A DNA stretch of 64,000 nucleotides, taken from positions 206,218 to 270,217 of the forward strand of contig NZ_FNVT01000011.1 in assembly GCF_900108335.1 (NCBI RefSeq), written 5' to 3'. Position 1 is the first letter of the stretch. Every line of letters starts with the position of its first letter. Both the position numbers and the translations under genes were made by a program. Under the pieces are notes generated by a model. It did not search any database. It saw only the letters and a list, made by a program, of their open reading frames with translations, and was not told the origin of the DNA. Shown in pieces: positions 1 through 7,812 of the stretch. The DNA comes from Nonomuraea solani (GTDB taxonomy: Bacteria; Actinomycetota; Actinomycetes; Streptosporangiales; Streptosporangiaceae).

Positions 1-612
1 CTGGACGCGGGCGACCAGCTCCTCCATGTAGGCACGCTGCTGGAACTGGAGCATCAGCCGCTCCTCCCCCGGCACCGTCATGTCCAGCATCCTGCGCGTA
101 CGCTCCTGGAAGCCGTCGCGGTCCGTGTACGGCACCCCGAGCAGTTCGCAGATCACCAGCGACGGGATCGGCAGCGCGAACGACGGCACCAGGTCGGCGG
201 GCGCCCCGGCCGCCTCCATGGCGTCCAGATGGTCCTCGACGATGCGCTGGATCCGCGGCTCCAGGCGGCGCATCCGGCGGATCGTGAACTCGGGCGTCAG
301 CATCCGGCGCAGCCGCGTGTGCTCGGGCGGGTCGACGCCGAGCAGGTTGCCGGCCTTCACCTTGGCGAGCTGCTCCTCGGTCAGCTGCGGCGTCCCGGGC
401 AGCCGCGCGATGGTCTGCGGCGCGACCTTGAAGCGCTCGGCGTCGCCCAGCACCTCGCGTACGTCCGCGTAACGCGTCACGAGCCACGCGGGGTCGCCGT
501 GCGTGGTGGTGACCCGTTTGACCCGTTCGTCGTCACGGGCGGCCGCCAGCTCCGGCGCCGGATCGAACTCCACCCGCCGCATGTGCAGCGGCATCGCCGA
601 GGTCTCGCTCAT
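1..612 (-). CDS. Cytochrome P450, N-terminal part (cut by window edge)
   Basis: A bacterial class I cytochrome P450, cytosolic, expected to hydroxylate a small molecule with electrons from a ferredoxin. The ATG at 612 follows an AAGGGG ribosome-binding site, and 204 codons stay open to the edge. The reading begins MSETSAMPLHMRR and carries the C-helix signature DPPEHTRLRRMLTPEF near residues 94-109, then RRMRRLEP, both diagnostic of CYP105/CYP107-like enzymes. The I-helix, ExxR and haem cysteine lie outside the window, so integrity cannot be judged. It is divergent from an FAD hydroxylase gene 74 bp away, so the two may share control. The substrate is unknown. The family call is firm. Confidence 0.9.
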   Translation of the reverse strand, partial: MSETSAMPLHMRRVEFDPAPELAAARDDERVKRVTTTHGDPAWLVTRYADVREVLGDAERFKVAPQTIARLPGTPQLTEEQLAKVKAGNLLGVDPPEHTRLRRMLTPEFTIRRMRRLEPRIQRIVEDHLDAMEAAGAPADLVPSFALPIPSLVICELLGVPYTDRDGFQERTRRMLDMTVPGEERLMLQFQQRAYMEELVARVQ

Positions 613-686
613 GCAAATCCCCTTGATCATCCGGGTTGGTGCGTAGAACGGTAGCCTCTGATCATCATGAGTGAATAGGACGGCCG

Positions 687-2192
687 ATGAATCTTGATAC
701 GCCTGAGTCCGTGCCGGTGCTGGTCGCCGGAGGCGGCCCCGTAGGACTGGCGACCGCGGTGGAGCTGGCGTATCACGGCGTCCGCTGCCTGGTGGTCGAG
801 CCGCGCGAGTCGGTGTCGTGGCTGCGCCCGCGCGCGAAGACGACCTCGGCCCGCTCGATGGAGTTGTTCCGCAGGTGGGGGCTGGCCGAGACGTTACGGT
901 CGCGGGCGCCGCTGGCCGTGTCGTGGTCGGACGAGGCGGTGTTCGCCACCGGCCTGCTCGGACGGGAGATCACCAGGATCGGCGGCTGCTTCGGGCTCGA
1001 CCTGGCGGGCTCCGACCTGGCCGCCGAGCCGGGCCAGCAGGTGCCGCAGCCGCTGGTGGAGGAGGTGCTGCGCGAGGCCACCGGCGACGCGCTGCTGACC
1101 GGCTGGCAGGTGGCCGGCCTCCGCGAGGACGCCGACGGCGTGTCGGTGCGGATCACCTCGAAAACCGGCGAAGAGCGTGCGGTACGCGCCCAGTACGTCG
1201 TCGGCTGCGACGGCCCCCGCAGCGTGACCAGGGCGGCCATCGGCGCCCGCTACGAGGGCCGCCAGGACGCCAGGCCCAACTTCAACGTCGTCTTCCGCGC
1301 CCCCGGCCTGGCCGAACGCCTCCCCCACGGCCCCGCCGTGCACTACTGGGTGCTGAACCCGGCCCAGCCCGGCCTGGCCGGCCGCCTGGACCTGAAGGAG
1401 ACCTGGTGGTGCATCGCCCAGGGGGTGCGGGAGGACGCCGACCCGGTGCGCCTCGTACGAAACCTCGCGGGCGCCGACATCGACATCGAGGTCCTGGCCA
1501 CCGACCCGTGGACCGCGCGGATGCTGCTGGCCGACCGGTACGCGAGCGAGCGCGTCTTCCTGGCCGGCGACGCGGCACACCAGAATCCGCCCTACGGCGG
1601 CCACGGCTTCAACACCGGGATCGGCGACGCGGTCAACATCGGCTGGAAACTGGCCGCCGTGCTGCGGGGATGGGCACCGGCGAGCCTGCTGCGGACGTAC
1701 GAGAGCGAGCGTCGCCCGATCGCCGCCGACACCATCGAGGCGGCCGCCAGGAACATGGCCACGCTCGCACCCGAGCTGGCGGACCCAGCGCTGATGGGCG
1801 ACGCGGCCGCGTTCGAGCGGGTGCGGCCGGCCGTGGCGGAGGCCGTGCGCAGGACCAAGGACAGTGAGTTCCACAGCCTCGACCTGGTGCTGGGATACAC
1901 CTACGCGGGCTCGCCCATCGTCGCCCCTGGCGCCGGGGAGCGGCTGCCGCACCGGTGGCTGTCGGCCGGGGAGTCGCTCTACGACCGTCTGGGCCCCGGC
2001 TTCAGCCTCGTCGGCGACCAGCGGCTGCCCGGCGCGAACGTGCTGGTGTCGGAGGCGCGCGAGCTGGGCGTGCCGCTGCGCGCCGTCGACCTGCCCGGCG
2101 AGCCCCTGGCCCTGGTGCGGCCGGACCAGCACGTGGCCTGGCGGGGCGAGGATCCCTCCGGCGCGCTGCGAGCGGCGCTCGGCGAGCGGTGA
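687..2192 (+). CDS. FAD-dependent aromatic monooxygenase (PheA/TfdB/RdmE type)
   Basis: A flavoprotein hydroxylase of 501 residues that should use NAD(P)H and oxygen to hydroxylate an aromatic or polyketide-like substrate in the cytosol. Three class A flavoprotein motifs are visible: the dinucleotide-binding AGGGPVG at residues 14-20, the DG motif CDGPRS at 174-179, and the GD motif FLAGDAAHQNPP starting near 291, followed by GHGFNTGIGDAVNIGWKLA. The C-terminal thioredoxin-like domain is present but short. The nearest ribosome-binding site is AGGAC just before the ATG. It is divergent from the P450 gene. The last seven codons and the stop lie in the first unit of a 36-bp tandem repeat that continues past the gene. 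Catabolic versus biosynthetic role cannot be decided. Confidence 0.9.
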   Translation: MNLDTPESVPVLVAGGGPVGLATAVELAYHGVRCLVVEPRESVSWLRPRAKTTSARSMELFRRWGLAETLRSRAPLAVSWSDEAVFATGLLGREITRIGGCFGLDLAGSDLAAEPGQQVPQPLVEEVLREATGDALLTGWQVAGLREDADGVSVRITSKTGEERAVRAQYVVGCDGPRSVTRAAIGARYEGRQDARPNFNVVFRAPGLAERLPHGPAVHYWVLNPAQPGLAGRLDLKETWWCIAQGVREDADPVRLVRNLAGADIDIEVLATDPWTARMLLADRYASERVFLAGDAAHQNPPYGGHGFNTGIGDAVNIGWKLAAVLRGWAPASLLRTYESERRPIAADTIEAAARNMATLAPELADPALMGDAAAFERVRPAVAEAVRRTKDSEFHSLDLVLGYTYAGSPIVAPGAGERLPHRWLSAGESLYDRLGPGFSLVGDQRLPGANVLVSEARELGVPLRAVDLPGEPLALVRPDQHVAWRGEDPSGALRAALGER

Positions 2193-2279
2193 CGTTCGGG
2201 CGCGCAGGCGGCGCTCGGCGGGCGGTGACGTTCGGGCGCGCAGGCGGCGCTCGGCGGGCGGTGACGTTCGGGCACCACA
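2172..2279 (+). repeat. 36-bp tandem repeat, three units, spanning the monooxygenase stop codon
   Basis: Three head-to-tail units occupy 2172-2207, 2208-2243 and 2244-2279. Units 1 and 2 differ by one base (agc versus ggc), and unit 3 diverges in its last six bases. Each contains the core TGACGTTCGGGC. A degenerate fourth core, TGACTTTCGGGC, starts at 2288. The first unit encodes the C-terminus and TGA stop of the monooxygenase, so the copies downstream are duplicated gene ends inside the 163-bp intergenic gap before the next gene. Confidence 0.9.
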
Positions 2280-2355
2280 AGCGGCGATGACTTTCGGGCG
2301 TGCCAGAAGTCTCCATTGTGACCATTCATAACCGGCGCCATGGAGGGCACGCGGC

Positions 2356-3009
2356 ATGGGCAAGGCATCGAGCGACATCTGGCCACTGATCCACGCCGAA
2401 CGGGCGGCGCTGGCCGCCGACCTCGCACCCCTGACCGACCGGGAGTGGACGACGCCGTCGCTGTGTGAGGGGCTGTCGGTGCGCGAGGTGCTGGCCCACC
2501 TCACCTCCGGGACGAGCCTCACTTCCCTGCGGTGGCTGGCGGGCGTGATCCGCTGCCGGTTCGACTTCGACAAGCAGGTGGCGATGCGGCTGGCCGAACA
2601 GCTCGGCTCGTCCGGGGCGGACACGCTGGCGAGGTTCCGCCAGATCCTCACGAGCACCACGTCGCCGCCCCTTCCCGTGGTGGCGATGCTCGGGGAGTCG
2701 ATCGTGCACGCCGAGGACATCCGGCGGCCGCTGGGCCTCCACCGCGACTACCCGATCGAGGTCGTGACGCGGCTGGCCGACTATTACCAGGGGACCGATC
2801 TCGTGGTCCCCGCCAAGGGGCGGCTCGGCGGGCTGCGGCTCGTCGCGAGCGACGGGCCCTTCCGTACCGGGTCGGGGGCGGTCGTGTCGGGCCGGACCGT
2901 GGCGCTGGTGATGGCGATGACCGGGCGCGGGGCGTACTGCGCGGAGCTGGAGGGCGACGGTGTGCCGGTGCTGCGCGAGCGCTGCGGGGTGGCTACGGGA
3001 ACGCCGTGA
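2356..3009 (+). CDS. Maleylpyruvate isomerase-family mycothiol-dependent protein (DinB fold)
   Basis: A 217-residue member of the actinobacterial TIGR03083 family (DinB four-helix bundle), whose characterised members use mycothiol as cofactor for isomerisation or thiol transfer. The sequence shows the family pattern: an N-terminal stretch with LAPLTDREWTTPSLCEGLSV, then VLAHL with the first metal-ligand histidine near residue 47, and the second histidine in GESIVHAEDIRRPLG near residue 117. The start ATG at 2356 has GGAGG nine bases upstream. The substrate cannot be predicted. It ends 17 bp inside the convergent gene that follows. Presence of this family supports an actinobacterial, mycothiol-making host. 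Confidence 0.85.
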   Translation: MGKASSDIWPLIHAERAALAADLAPLTDREWTTPSLCEGLSVREVLAHLTSGTSLTSLRWLAGVIRCRFDFDKQVAMRLAEQLGSSGADTLARFRQILTSTTSPPLPVVAMLGESIVHAEDIRRPLGLHRDYPIEVVTRLADYYQGTDLVVPAKGRLGGLRLVASDGPFRTGSGAVVSGRTVALVMAMTGRGAYCAELEGDGVPVLRERCGVATGTP

Positions 3010-3397
3010 ACAGCACCTTCCAGGTCCCCGCGGCCAGGCATTCCGTGCTCGGCCTGGCCGTCCTGGCGCCGTCGCACACCTTGAGCTCCACCACGCTCAC
3101 GCCGGACCTGGTGAACTGGACGCTCAGGCGCTTGTCCCGCGCGCAGGTGCGGTAGGACTTGTGGGCGAGCTTGGAGTCGCCGGACGTGATGCGGAAGACC
3201 GCCCACGAGCAGCGGGTGCGGGCGGCGACCTTGGCGCGGACGCGGACCTTCGCGACGTGCGCGTCGCGGTCGAGATCGGTGACCAGCAGGTCGCCGGTGG
3301 CCTTGGCGTTGCCGCTGGGCGAGGCGACGGGCCCCCAGGGTTCGATGGCGGGAGTCGCAAGTAAAGCCGCCAAAGCCACCAGAACGGTTCTCATCAT
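2993..3397 (-). CDS. Small secreted protein of unknown function
   Basis: A 134-residue protein not assigned to a named family. It opens with a short basic stretch and a hydrophobic segment (MMRTVLVALAALLATPA), read as a signal peptide, and has four cysteines, compatible with two disulfides in an exported beta-rich domain. The start overlaps the stop of the upstream VOC gene as ATGA (3394-3397), so the two are probably translationally coupled and co-transcribed. Its 3' end overlaps the convergent mycothiol-family gene by 17 bp. A second in-frame ATG directly follows the first, so the exact start is uncertain by one codon. Confidence 0.7.
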   Translation of the reverse strand: MMRTVLVALAALLATPAIEPWGPVASPSGNAKATGDLLVTDLDRDAHVAKVRVRAKVAARTRCSWAVFRITSGDSKLAHKSYRTCARDKRLSVQFTRSGVSVVELKVCDGARTARPSTECLAAGTWKVLFTAFP

Positions 3398-3789
3398 CGC
3401 TCCCTCTGTTGCAGGGTGTAGAGGCGGATCTCGATGCCGTCGGGGTCGGTCAGCCCGGCGACCAGCCAGCCGACGCTGCCCTCGACGACACCCGAGTGCA
3501 CGACGCCGAGCCCGTCGAGGCGCGCGGCCCAGTCGCGGAGCGCGTCGAGCGTGGGCACGCCCAGCGCGACGGGGTCGAACCCGCTCAGCGCCGCCGCGCG
3601 CGCCGGCTCCTCGCGTAGCGCGAGCATCAGGGTCTTGCCGGCGTCCTGCAGCGCCACGCCGCGCAGCACACCGTCCTCGACGAACTCGACGGCGACGTCG
3701 AAGCCCAGCACCCGCCCGTACCAGTCCACGCTCTTGCGCACATCGGACACGGGTAACTTGACGTGGTGGAACCCACCGAGCAGGGTCAT
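3394..3789 (-). CDS. VOC-family (glyoxalase/bleomycin-resistance fold) protein
   Basis: A 131-residue single-unit vicinal-oxygen-chelate protein. It begins MTLLGGFHHVKLPVSDVRKSVDWYGRVLGF, where the HHVKLPVSD segment carries the usual first metal ligand and SVDWYGRVLGF is the family hallmark. It ends with TDPDGIEIRLYTL, containing the last ligand glutamate. Members act as lyases, isomerases, dioxygenases or antibiotic-binding proteins, and nothing here chooses between them. A GGAG ribosome-binding site precedes the ATG. It is divergent from a TetR gene across a 50-bp gap holding a palindrome, so it is the likely regulated partner, followed by the coupled small secreted protein. Confidence 0.85.
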   Translation of the reverse strand: MTLLGGFHHVKLPVSDVRKSVDWYGRVLGFDVAVEFVEDGVLRGVALQDAGKTLMLALREEPARAAALSGFDPVALGVPTLDALRDWAARLDGLGVVHSGVVEGSVGWLVAGLTDPDGIEIRLYTLQQRER

Positions 3790-3810
3790 GACAGAGCTCC
3801 AGAATTTAGA

Positions 3811-3830
3811 GTGACACTTTAAAGTGGTAC
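3811..3830. promoter_or_regulatory. Inverted repeat, probable TetR operator
   Basis: GTGACACTTT and AAAGTGGTAC form an imperfect palindrome (8 of 10 positions pair), extending outward to 12 of 16. It lies in an AT-rich island between the divergent VOC and TetR genes, ending ten bases before the TetR ATG. The site would cover both promoters. It is read as the autoregulatory operator by position and symmetry only. Confidence 0.6.
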
Positions 3831-3839
3831 TTTACATTT

Positions 3840-4463
3840 ATGGCCGACGTCAATAGCAAGAACCGGCGCTCCGCGCCCACCAGGCGGCGCATCGTGGCGG
3901 CGGCGCACGGGCTGTTCGCCGAGCGCGGCTACGCGGGCACCACGTTCCAGGAGGTGGCCGACGCGGCGGGGGTGTCCGTGCAGACGGTCTACTTCCACTA
4001 CGGCAGCAAGAGCGGGCTGCTCAAGCACGTGGTGGACGTGGCCTCCGTGGGTGACGACGAGCCGGTTCCGCTGCTGGAGCGGCCCTGGTTCAAGGAACTG
4101 TCCACCACGCGGGACCCGAGGCAGGCCATCGCGCTGTGGACGCACGCGAGCGGGGAGATCTTCGACCGGGTGGCGGCGATCCTCGCGGTGGTCCGCGACG
4201 CGGCGGCCGGGGATCCGGAGATGGCCGAGCAGTGGCAGGTCAACAGCGGCCAGCGGCGTACGGCGCACGAGACCTTCACCGGCATCCTGGAGGGCCTCGG
4301 CGCGCTCCGGCCCGAGCTGGACCGCCGCCGCGCGACCGACATCACCGTGGGGCTGCTCTCCCCCGACCTGTTCCTGGTGCTGCAGCGCGAATGTTCCTGG
4401 AGCACGGCCGAGTGGGAGGAGTGGGCGGCCGGTCAGCTCGCCCACGCCCTATTGCCGCTCTGA
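3840..4463 (+). CDS. TetR/AcrR-family transcriptional regulator
   Basis: A 207-residue one-component repressor. The N-terminal helix-turn-helix domain (residues about 12-58) is intact: RRIVAAAHGLFAERGYAGTT, then FQEVADAAGVSVQTVYFHYGSKSGLL. The C-terminal ligand domain is not assignable. The ATG at 3840 has no recognisable ribosome-binding site because the palindrome at 3811-3830 sits just upstream, so the message may be leaderless. It is divergent from the VOC gene, its probable target, and 21 bp upstream of an epimerase gene on the same strand. Confidence 0.9.
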   Translation: MADVNSKNRRSAPTRRRIVAAAHGLFAERGYAGTTFQEVADAAGVSVQTVYFHYGSKSGLLKHVVDVASVGDDEPVPLLERPWFKELSTTRDPRQAIALWTHASGEIFDRVAAILAVVRDAAAGDPEMAEQWQVNSGQRRTAHETFTGILEGLGALRPELDRRRATDITVGLLSPDLFLVLQRECSWSTAEWEEWAAGQLAHALLPL

Positions 4464-4484
4464 GCACGGGTCTACGCTGTCGGC

Positions 4485-5438
4485 ATGCGCGTAGTGGTGA
4501 TTGGCGGCAGCGGACATATCGGCACCTACCTCATCCCCCGGCTCGTGGGGGCGGGCCATGACGTCGTCAATGTCAGCCGGGGCAAGCGGGAGCCCTACAG
4601 CCCGCACGGCGCCTGGCAGCGGGTCACGACCGTCACCGCCGACCGGGAGTCCGAGGAGACCGACGGCACGTTCGGCCGGCGGATCGCCGAGCTCCAAGGC
4701 GACGCCGTCATCGACCTGATCTGCTTCCAGGAGTCCAGCGCCAGGTCGCTGGCCGCCGCGCTGACCGGGCGGGTCCGGCACTTCCTGCACTGCGGCACGA
4801 TCTGGATCCACGGCCCGAGCGCCGAGGTGCCGACGACGGAAGACCGGCCCAGGGGCCCCATCGACGAGTACGGCCGCCAGAAGGCCGCCATCGAGAGGTT
4901 CCTGCTCGACCTGGCCCACCGCGAGGGCTTCCCCGCGACGCTGATCCACCCGGGGCACATCACCGGACCCGGCTGGGTGCCGGTCAATCCGGCGGGCAAC
5001 GTCAACCCGGCCGTCTACCAGACGCTGGCCGACGGGGCCGAGCTGGCGCTGCCCAACCTGGGCATGGAGACCGTCCACCACGTGCACGCCGACGACGTGG
5101 CCCGGCTGTTCATGGACGCCCTCGCCAACCGCACGGCGGCCGTCGGTGAGAGCTTCCACTCGGTGTCCACCACCGCTCTGACGCTGCGCGGGTACGCCGA
5201 GGCGGTGTCGGGCTGGTTCGGGCGGGAGCCGCGGCTGGCGTACCTGCCGTGGGAGCGCTGGCGGGAGACCGTGTCGGAGGAGGACGCCCGGATCACCTAC
5301 GACCACATCGCGCACAGCCCGCACTGCAGCATGGAGAAGGCCGGCCGGGTGCTGGGGCACCGGCCCCGCTACACCTCGCTGGAGGCCATCTCCGAAGCGG
5401 TCGACTGGCTGGTCGGCGCGGGCCGGATCACGATCTAG
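4485..5438 (+). CDS. NAD(P)-dependent epimerase/dehydratase (extended SDR)
   Basis: A 317-residue extended short-chain dehydrogenase/reductase. The nucleotide-binding motif is GGSGHIGTY at residues 7-15, and the catalytic pair appears as DEYGRQKAAIE (YxxxK) near residue 129. Downstream are a substrate-loop segment HPGHITGPGW and a HVHADDVARLF segment typical of atypical nucleotide-sugar epimerase-like members. It is probably cytosolic, acting on a sugar nucleotide or small carbonyl substrate. It lies 21 bp behind the TetR gene and may be in its transcript. It ends with a 4-bp overlap into the convergent binding-protein gene. Confidence 0.85.
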   Translation: MRVVVIGGSGHIGTYLIPRLVGAGHDVVNVSRGKREPYSPHGAWQRVTTVTADRESEETDGTFGRRIAELQGDAVIDLICFQESSARSLAAALTGRVRHFLHCGTIWIHGPSAEVPTTEDRPRGPIDEYGRQKAAIERFLLDLAHREGFPATLIHPGHITGPGWVPVNPAGNVNPAVYQTLADGAELALPNLGMETVHHVHADDVARLFMDALANRTAAVGESFHSVSTTALTLRGYAEAVSGWFGREPRLAYLPWERWRETVSEEDARITYDHIAHSPHCSMEKAGRVLGHRPRYTSLEAISEAVDWLVGAGRITI

Positions 5439-6703
5439 CCGGTCAGCGGGCCGAACTCCTTGCGGGTGTCGATCACCTGGCCGAACAGCTCCCAGCGTTC
5501 GCCCTTGAACGTCATGAGCTGCATCGACTCGATCGGGAAGCCATCACCCCGCGCGGTGTCCAGCGTCACCCCGGGCAGCAGCATGTCCACCTTGACGCCC
5601 TTGAGGTCGCGCACGGAGTCGCGCAGCCCCTCGCGGGTCGGGCAGGCGGCCGCCTCCATCGCCTTGTGGAAGCTGTTCGCCGCCGCCCAGCCGAAGGTGT
5701 GGTACGGCACGTTCGCGTCGGCCCCCGGCGCGTACTGCTGCATCTTCTGCTTGTAGAGCATCATCTCCGCGTCGTTCGCCCACGTCGGGTCGTTCGGGTC
5801 CTTGTAGTACGAGCTGGACACGACACCCTGCACGTTCTCGAACCCGACGGGCTTGAGCACGGTGATCGAGGCGGCCACGTTGTTGACGATGTGCAGCGGG
5901 TTCCAGCCCGAGATCTTGGCGTCGGCCGCCAGCGCCTGCGAGCCGAACTTGGGCGTGGTGATGTTGAGGAAGACGTCGGCCTCCGACTCGGCCAGGTTGC
6001 GCATCTGCGGATCGATGCTGGGGTCGGTCACCTCGTAGCTCTGCTCGGCCACGACCTTGACCTGGGTGCCCTCGATGGCCCGCTTGAACCCGCCGAGCAG
6101 GTCCTTGCCGAAGTCGTCGTTCTGGAAGAGCACGGCGACCTTGGCCTCGGGCTTCTCCTGCTTGAGATATTGAGCGTAGACGCGGGCCTCGGAGACGTAG
6201 TTGGGCTGCCAGCCGATCGTCCACGGGTGCGTGGTGTCGGAGCCCCACTTGGAGGCGCCGGTGGCGACGAAGACCTGCGGGACCTTGCGCTGGTTGGTGT
6301 AGTCCCAGGTGGCCGTGGTCGAGGGGGTGCCGAGCGTCTGGAACAGGGCGAACACCTGCTCCTGCTCCACCAGCCTGCGGGCCTCCTCCACGGCCTTGGG
6401 CGGCTGGTAGCCGTCGTCGCGGACGACGAACTCGACCTTGCGGCCGCCGATGCCGTTCTTCTCGGCGTTGATGTAGTCGAAGTACGCCTTGATGCCCTTC
6501 GGGATGTCTCCGTAGGCGGAGGCGGGGCCGGACAGCGGGTAGATGCCGCCCAGCTTGATGCTCTTGTCGGTAATGCCGGTCGTCTGCTGGCCCTGGCACT
6601 TGCCCGACGCCGCCGTACCGGTCCCGTTCCCGCTGTCGCGCCCTCCGCAGGCCGCGACGGCGAGGAGGAGCAGCGCCGAACAGCCGATCGCAGATACTCG
6701 CAT
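5435..6703 (-). CDS. livK: Branched-chain amino acid-type ABC transporter, substrate-binding lipoprotein
   Basis: A 422-residue type I periplasmic-binding-fold lipoprotein. The signal peptide ends in the lipobox LAVAAC at residues 14-19, followed by a Gly/Asn-rich linker. The mature part starts GITDKSIKLGGIYPLSGPASAYGDIPKGIKAYF, characteristic of the LivK/Peripla_BP_6 family. It is the last gene of the livGFHMK set, five bases after livM, with AAGGAG before its ATG. It would capture the substrate outside the membrane. Family members bind amino acids but also urea, amides or aromatic acids, so the ligand is not certain. It is convergent with the epimerase gene (4-bp overlap). Confidence 0.92.
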   Translation of the reverse strand: MRVSAIGCSALLLLAVAACGGRDSGNGTGTAASGKCQGQQTTGITDKSIKLGGIYPLSGPASAYGDIPKGIKAYFDYINAEKNGIGGRKVEFVVRDDGYQPPKAVEEARRLVEQEQVFALFQTLGTPSTTATWDYTNQRKVPQVFVATGASKWGSDTTHPWTIGWQPNYVSEARVYAQYLKQEKPEAKVAVLFQNDDFGKDLLGGFKRAIEGTQVKVVAEQSYEVTDPSIDPQMRNLAESEADVFLNITTPKFGSQALAADAKISGWNPLHIVNNVAASITVLKPVGFENVQGVVSSSYYKDPNDPTWANDAEMMLYKQKMQQYAPGADANVPYHTFGWAAANSFHKAMEAAACPTREGLRDSVRDLKGVKVDMLLPGVTLDTARGDGFPIESMQLMTFKGERWELFGQVIDTRKEFGPLTG

Positions 6704-6708
6704 CCCTC

Positions 6709-7812
6709 TTACTCCTTCCGGGGAATCTTGTTGATCAGGCGCCCGGCCAGCCCGGCCAGTCCCGTCGGGGCCACGTACATCACCGCGATGAGCAGCAGGC
6801 CGAAGATGACGCCGGGCGGGACGTCGTTGACGTTCTGCGCGATGTTCGGCACGAACACCACGAACAGCGCGCCGAGCACGGGTCCCACCATCGAGCCGAG
6901 ACCGCCGACGACCAGGCCGGCCAGCAGGCTGATCGACAGGTTCACGGTGAACGAGTCAGGCGACACGAACCCGATCACCCACGTGTAGACGCAGCCCGCC
7001 GCCCCCGCGAACATGGCGCTCCAGGCGAACGCGAGCGTCTTGTGGAACGACAGCCGCACGCCCATCACCTCGGCCGCCGCCTCGTTGTCCCTGATCGCGT
7101 GCAGCGCCCGCCCCACACGCGACCGGAGCAGGCCGGCGACCAGCAGGAACGCGGCCACGGCGACGGCCAGGGTGAGGAAGTACAGCCACTGGTCCTCGGC
7201 CAGGCCGCTCCACGCGGGCGGCGCGGGCTTGGGCAGGGTCAGGCCCATGGAGCCGCCGGTGACGTCCTCGAACCGCTTGAGCAGGGGGACGAGGAAGATC
7301 GCGATGGCGAGGGTCACGAGCGCCAGGTAGAGACCGCGCAGCCGCATCGCCGGTACGCCGAAGGCCAGGCCCAGCAGGAACGCCAGCGCGGCCGCGATGG
7401 GCAGGGTCAGCGGGTACGGCAGGTCCCAGCGGTGCATCAGGACGGCGGCCCCGTACGCGCCGACGGCGAAGAAGGCCCCATGGCCGAGCGAGATCTGGCC
7501 CGCGTGCCCGACGAGCACGTTGAGCCCGAGCAGCGCCACCGCGTAGATCAGCACCATGGTGAGCTGGAAGACGTGGAAGGGGACGAGCTGGAAGGGCGCG
7601 TAGACGGCGGCGGCCGTGAGCACGGCCAGGCCGGCCCACCGCAGACGCGGCGCGGGCACCCGCCTTCTCGACGTGGCGACCCGCTCAGGAGCGGCGACCC
7701 GCGCGGATTCACTCGTGCCCGCCTGCGCGGATTCGCTCGTACCCGCCTGCGCGGATTCGCTCGTACCCGCCTGTGTGGATTCGCTCGTACCCGCCTGTGT
7801 GGATTCGCTCAT
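6709..7812 (-). CDS. livM: Branched-chain amino acid-type ABC transporter permease LivM
   Basis: A 367-residue inner-membrane permease. From about residue 55 it shows the hydrophobic multispan LivM core, including GLNVLVGHAGQISLGHGAFFAVGAYG and, later, a segment contacting the ATPase (HAIRDNEAAAEVMGV). The start chosen is the ATG at 7812, which overlaps the livH stop as ATGA. This adds an unusual N-terminal extension of about 40 residues made of five near-identical eight-residue units (SES-T/A-QAGT), encoded by a 24-bp DNA repeat. Ordinary LivM proteins lack this. A start inside or after the repeat cannot be excluded. It pairs with LivH as the channel. Confidence 0.9.
   Translation of the reverse strand: MSESTQAGTSESTQAGTSESAQAGTSESAQAGTSESARVAAPERVATSRRRVPAPRLRWAGLAVLTAAAVYAPFQLVPFHVFQLTMVLIYAVALLGLNVLVGHAGQISLGHGAFFAVGAYGAAVLMHRWDLPYPLTLPIAAALAFLLGLAFGVPAMRLRGLYLALVTLAIAIFLVPLLKRFEDVTGGSMGLTLPKPAPPAWSGLAEDQWLYFLTLAVAVAAFLLVAGLLRSRVGRALHAIRDNEAAAEVMGVRLSFHKTLAFAWSAMFAGAAGCVYTWVIGFVSPDSFTVNLSISLLAGLVVGGLGSMVGPVLGALFVVFVPNIAQNVNDVPPGVIFGLLLIAVMYVAPTGLAGLAGRLINKIPRKE
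7701..7812 (-). repeat. 24-bp coding tandem repeat at the LivM N-terminus
   Basis: Units begin at 7701, 7725, 7749, 7773 and 7797 (the last is partial and contains the ATG). The consensus on the plus strand is gcgcggattcgctcgtaccc followed by gcct. The two units nearest the start have gtgtgg in place of gcgcgg. The 24-bp length keeps frame, giving repeated SES(T/A)QAGT peptides, hydrophilic and Ser/Thr-rich, predicted to sit on the cytoplasmic side before the first membrane span. Confidence 0.9.

Noticed and set aside
2172..2297. CRISPR-like array from the 36-bp repeats
   Set aside because: Units are contiguous with no spacers, and the first unit is coding.
894..2720. 608-codon open frame on the minus strand opposite the FAD monooxygenase
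   Set aside because: GC-skewed codon shadow: low-complexity Arg/Gly/Pro-rich product, no domain, fully antisense to a gene with clear motifs.
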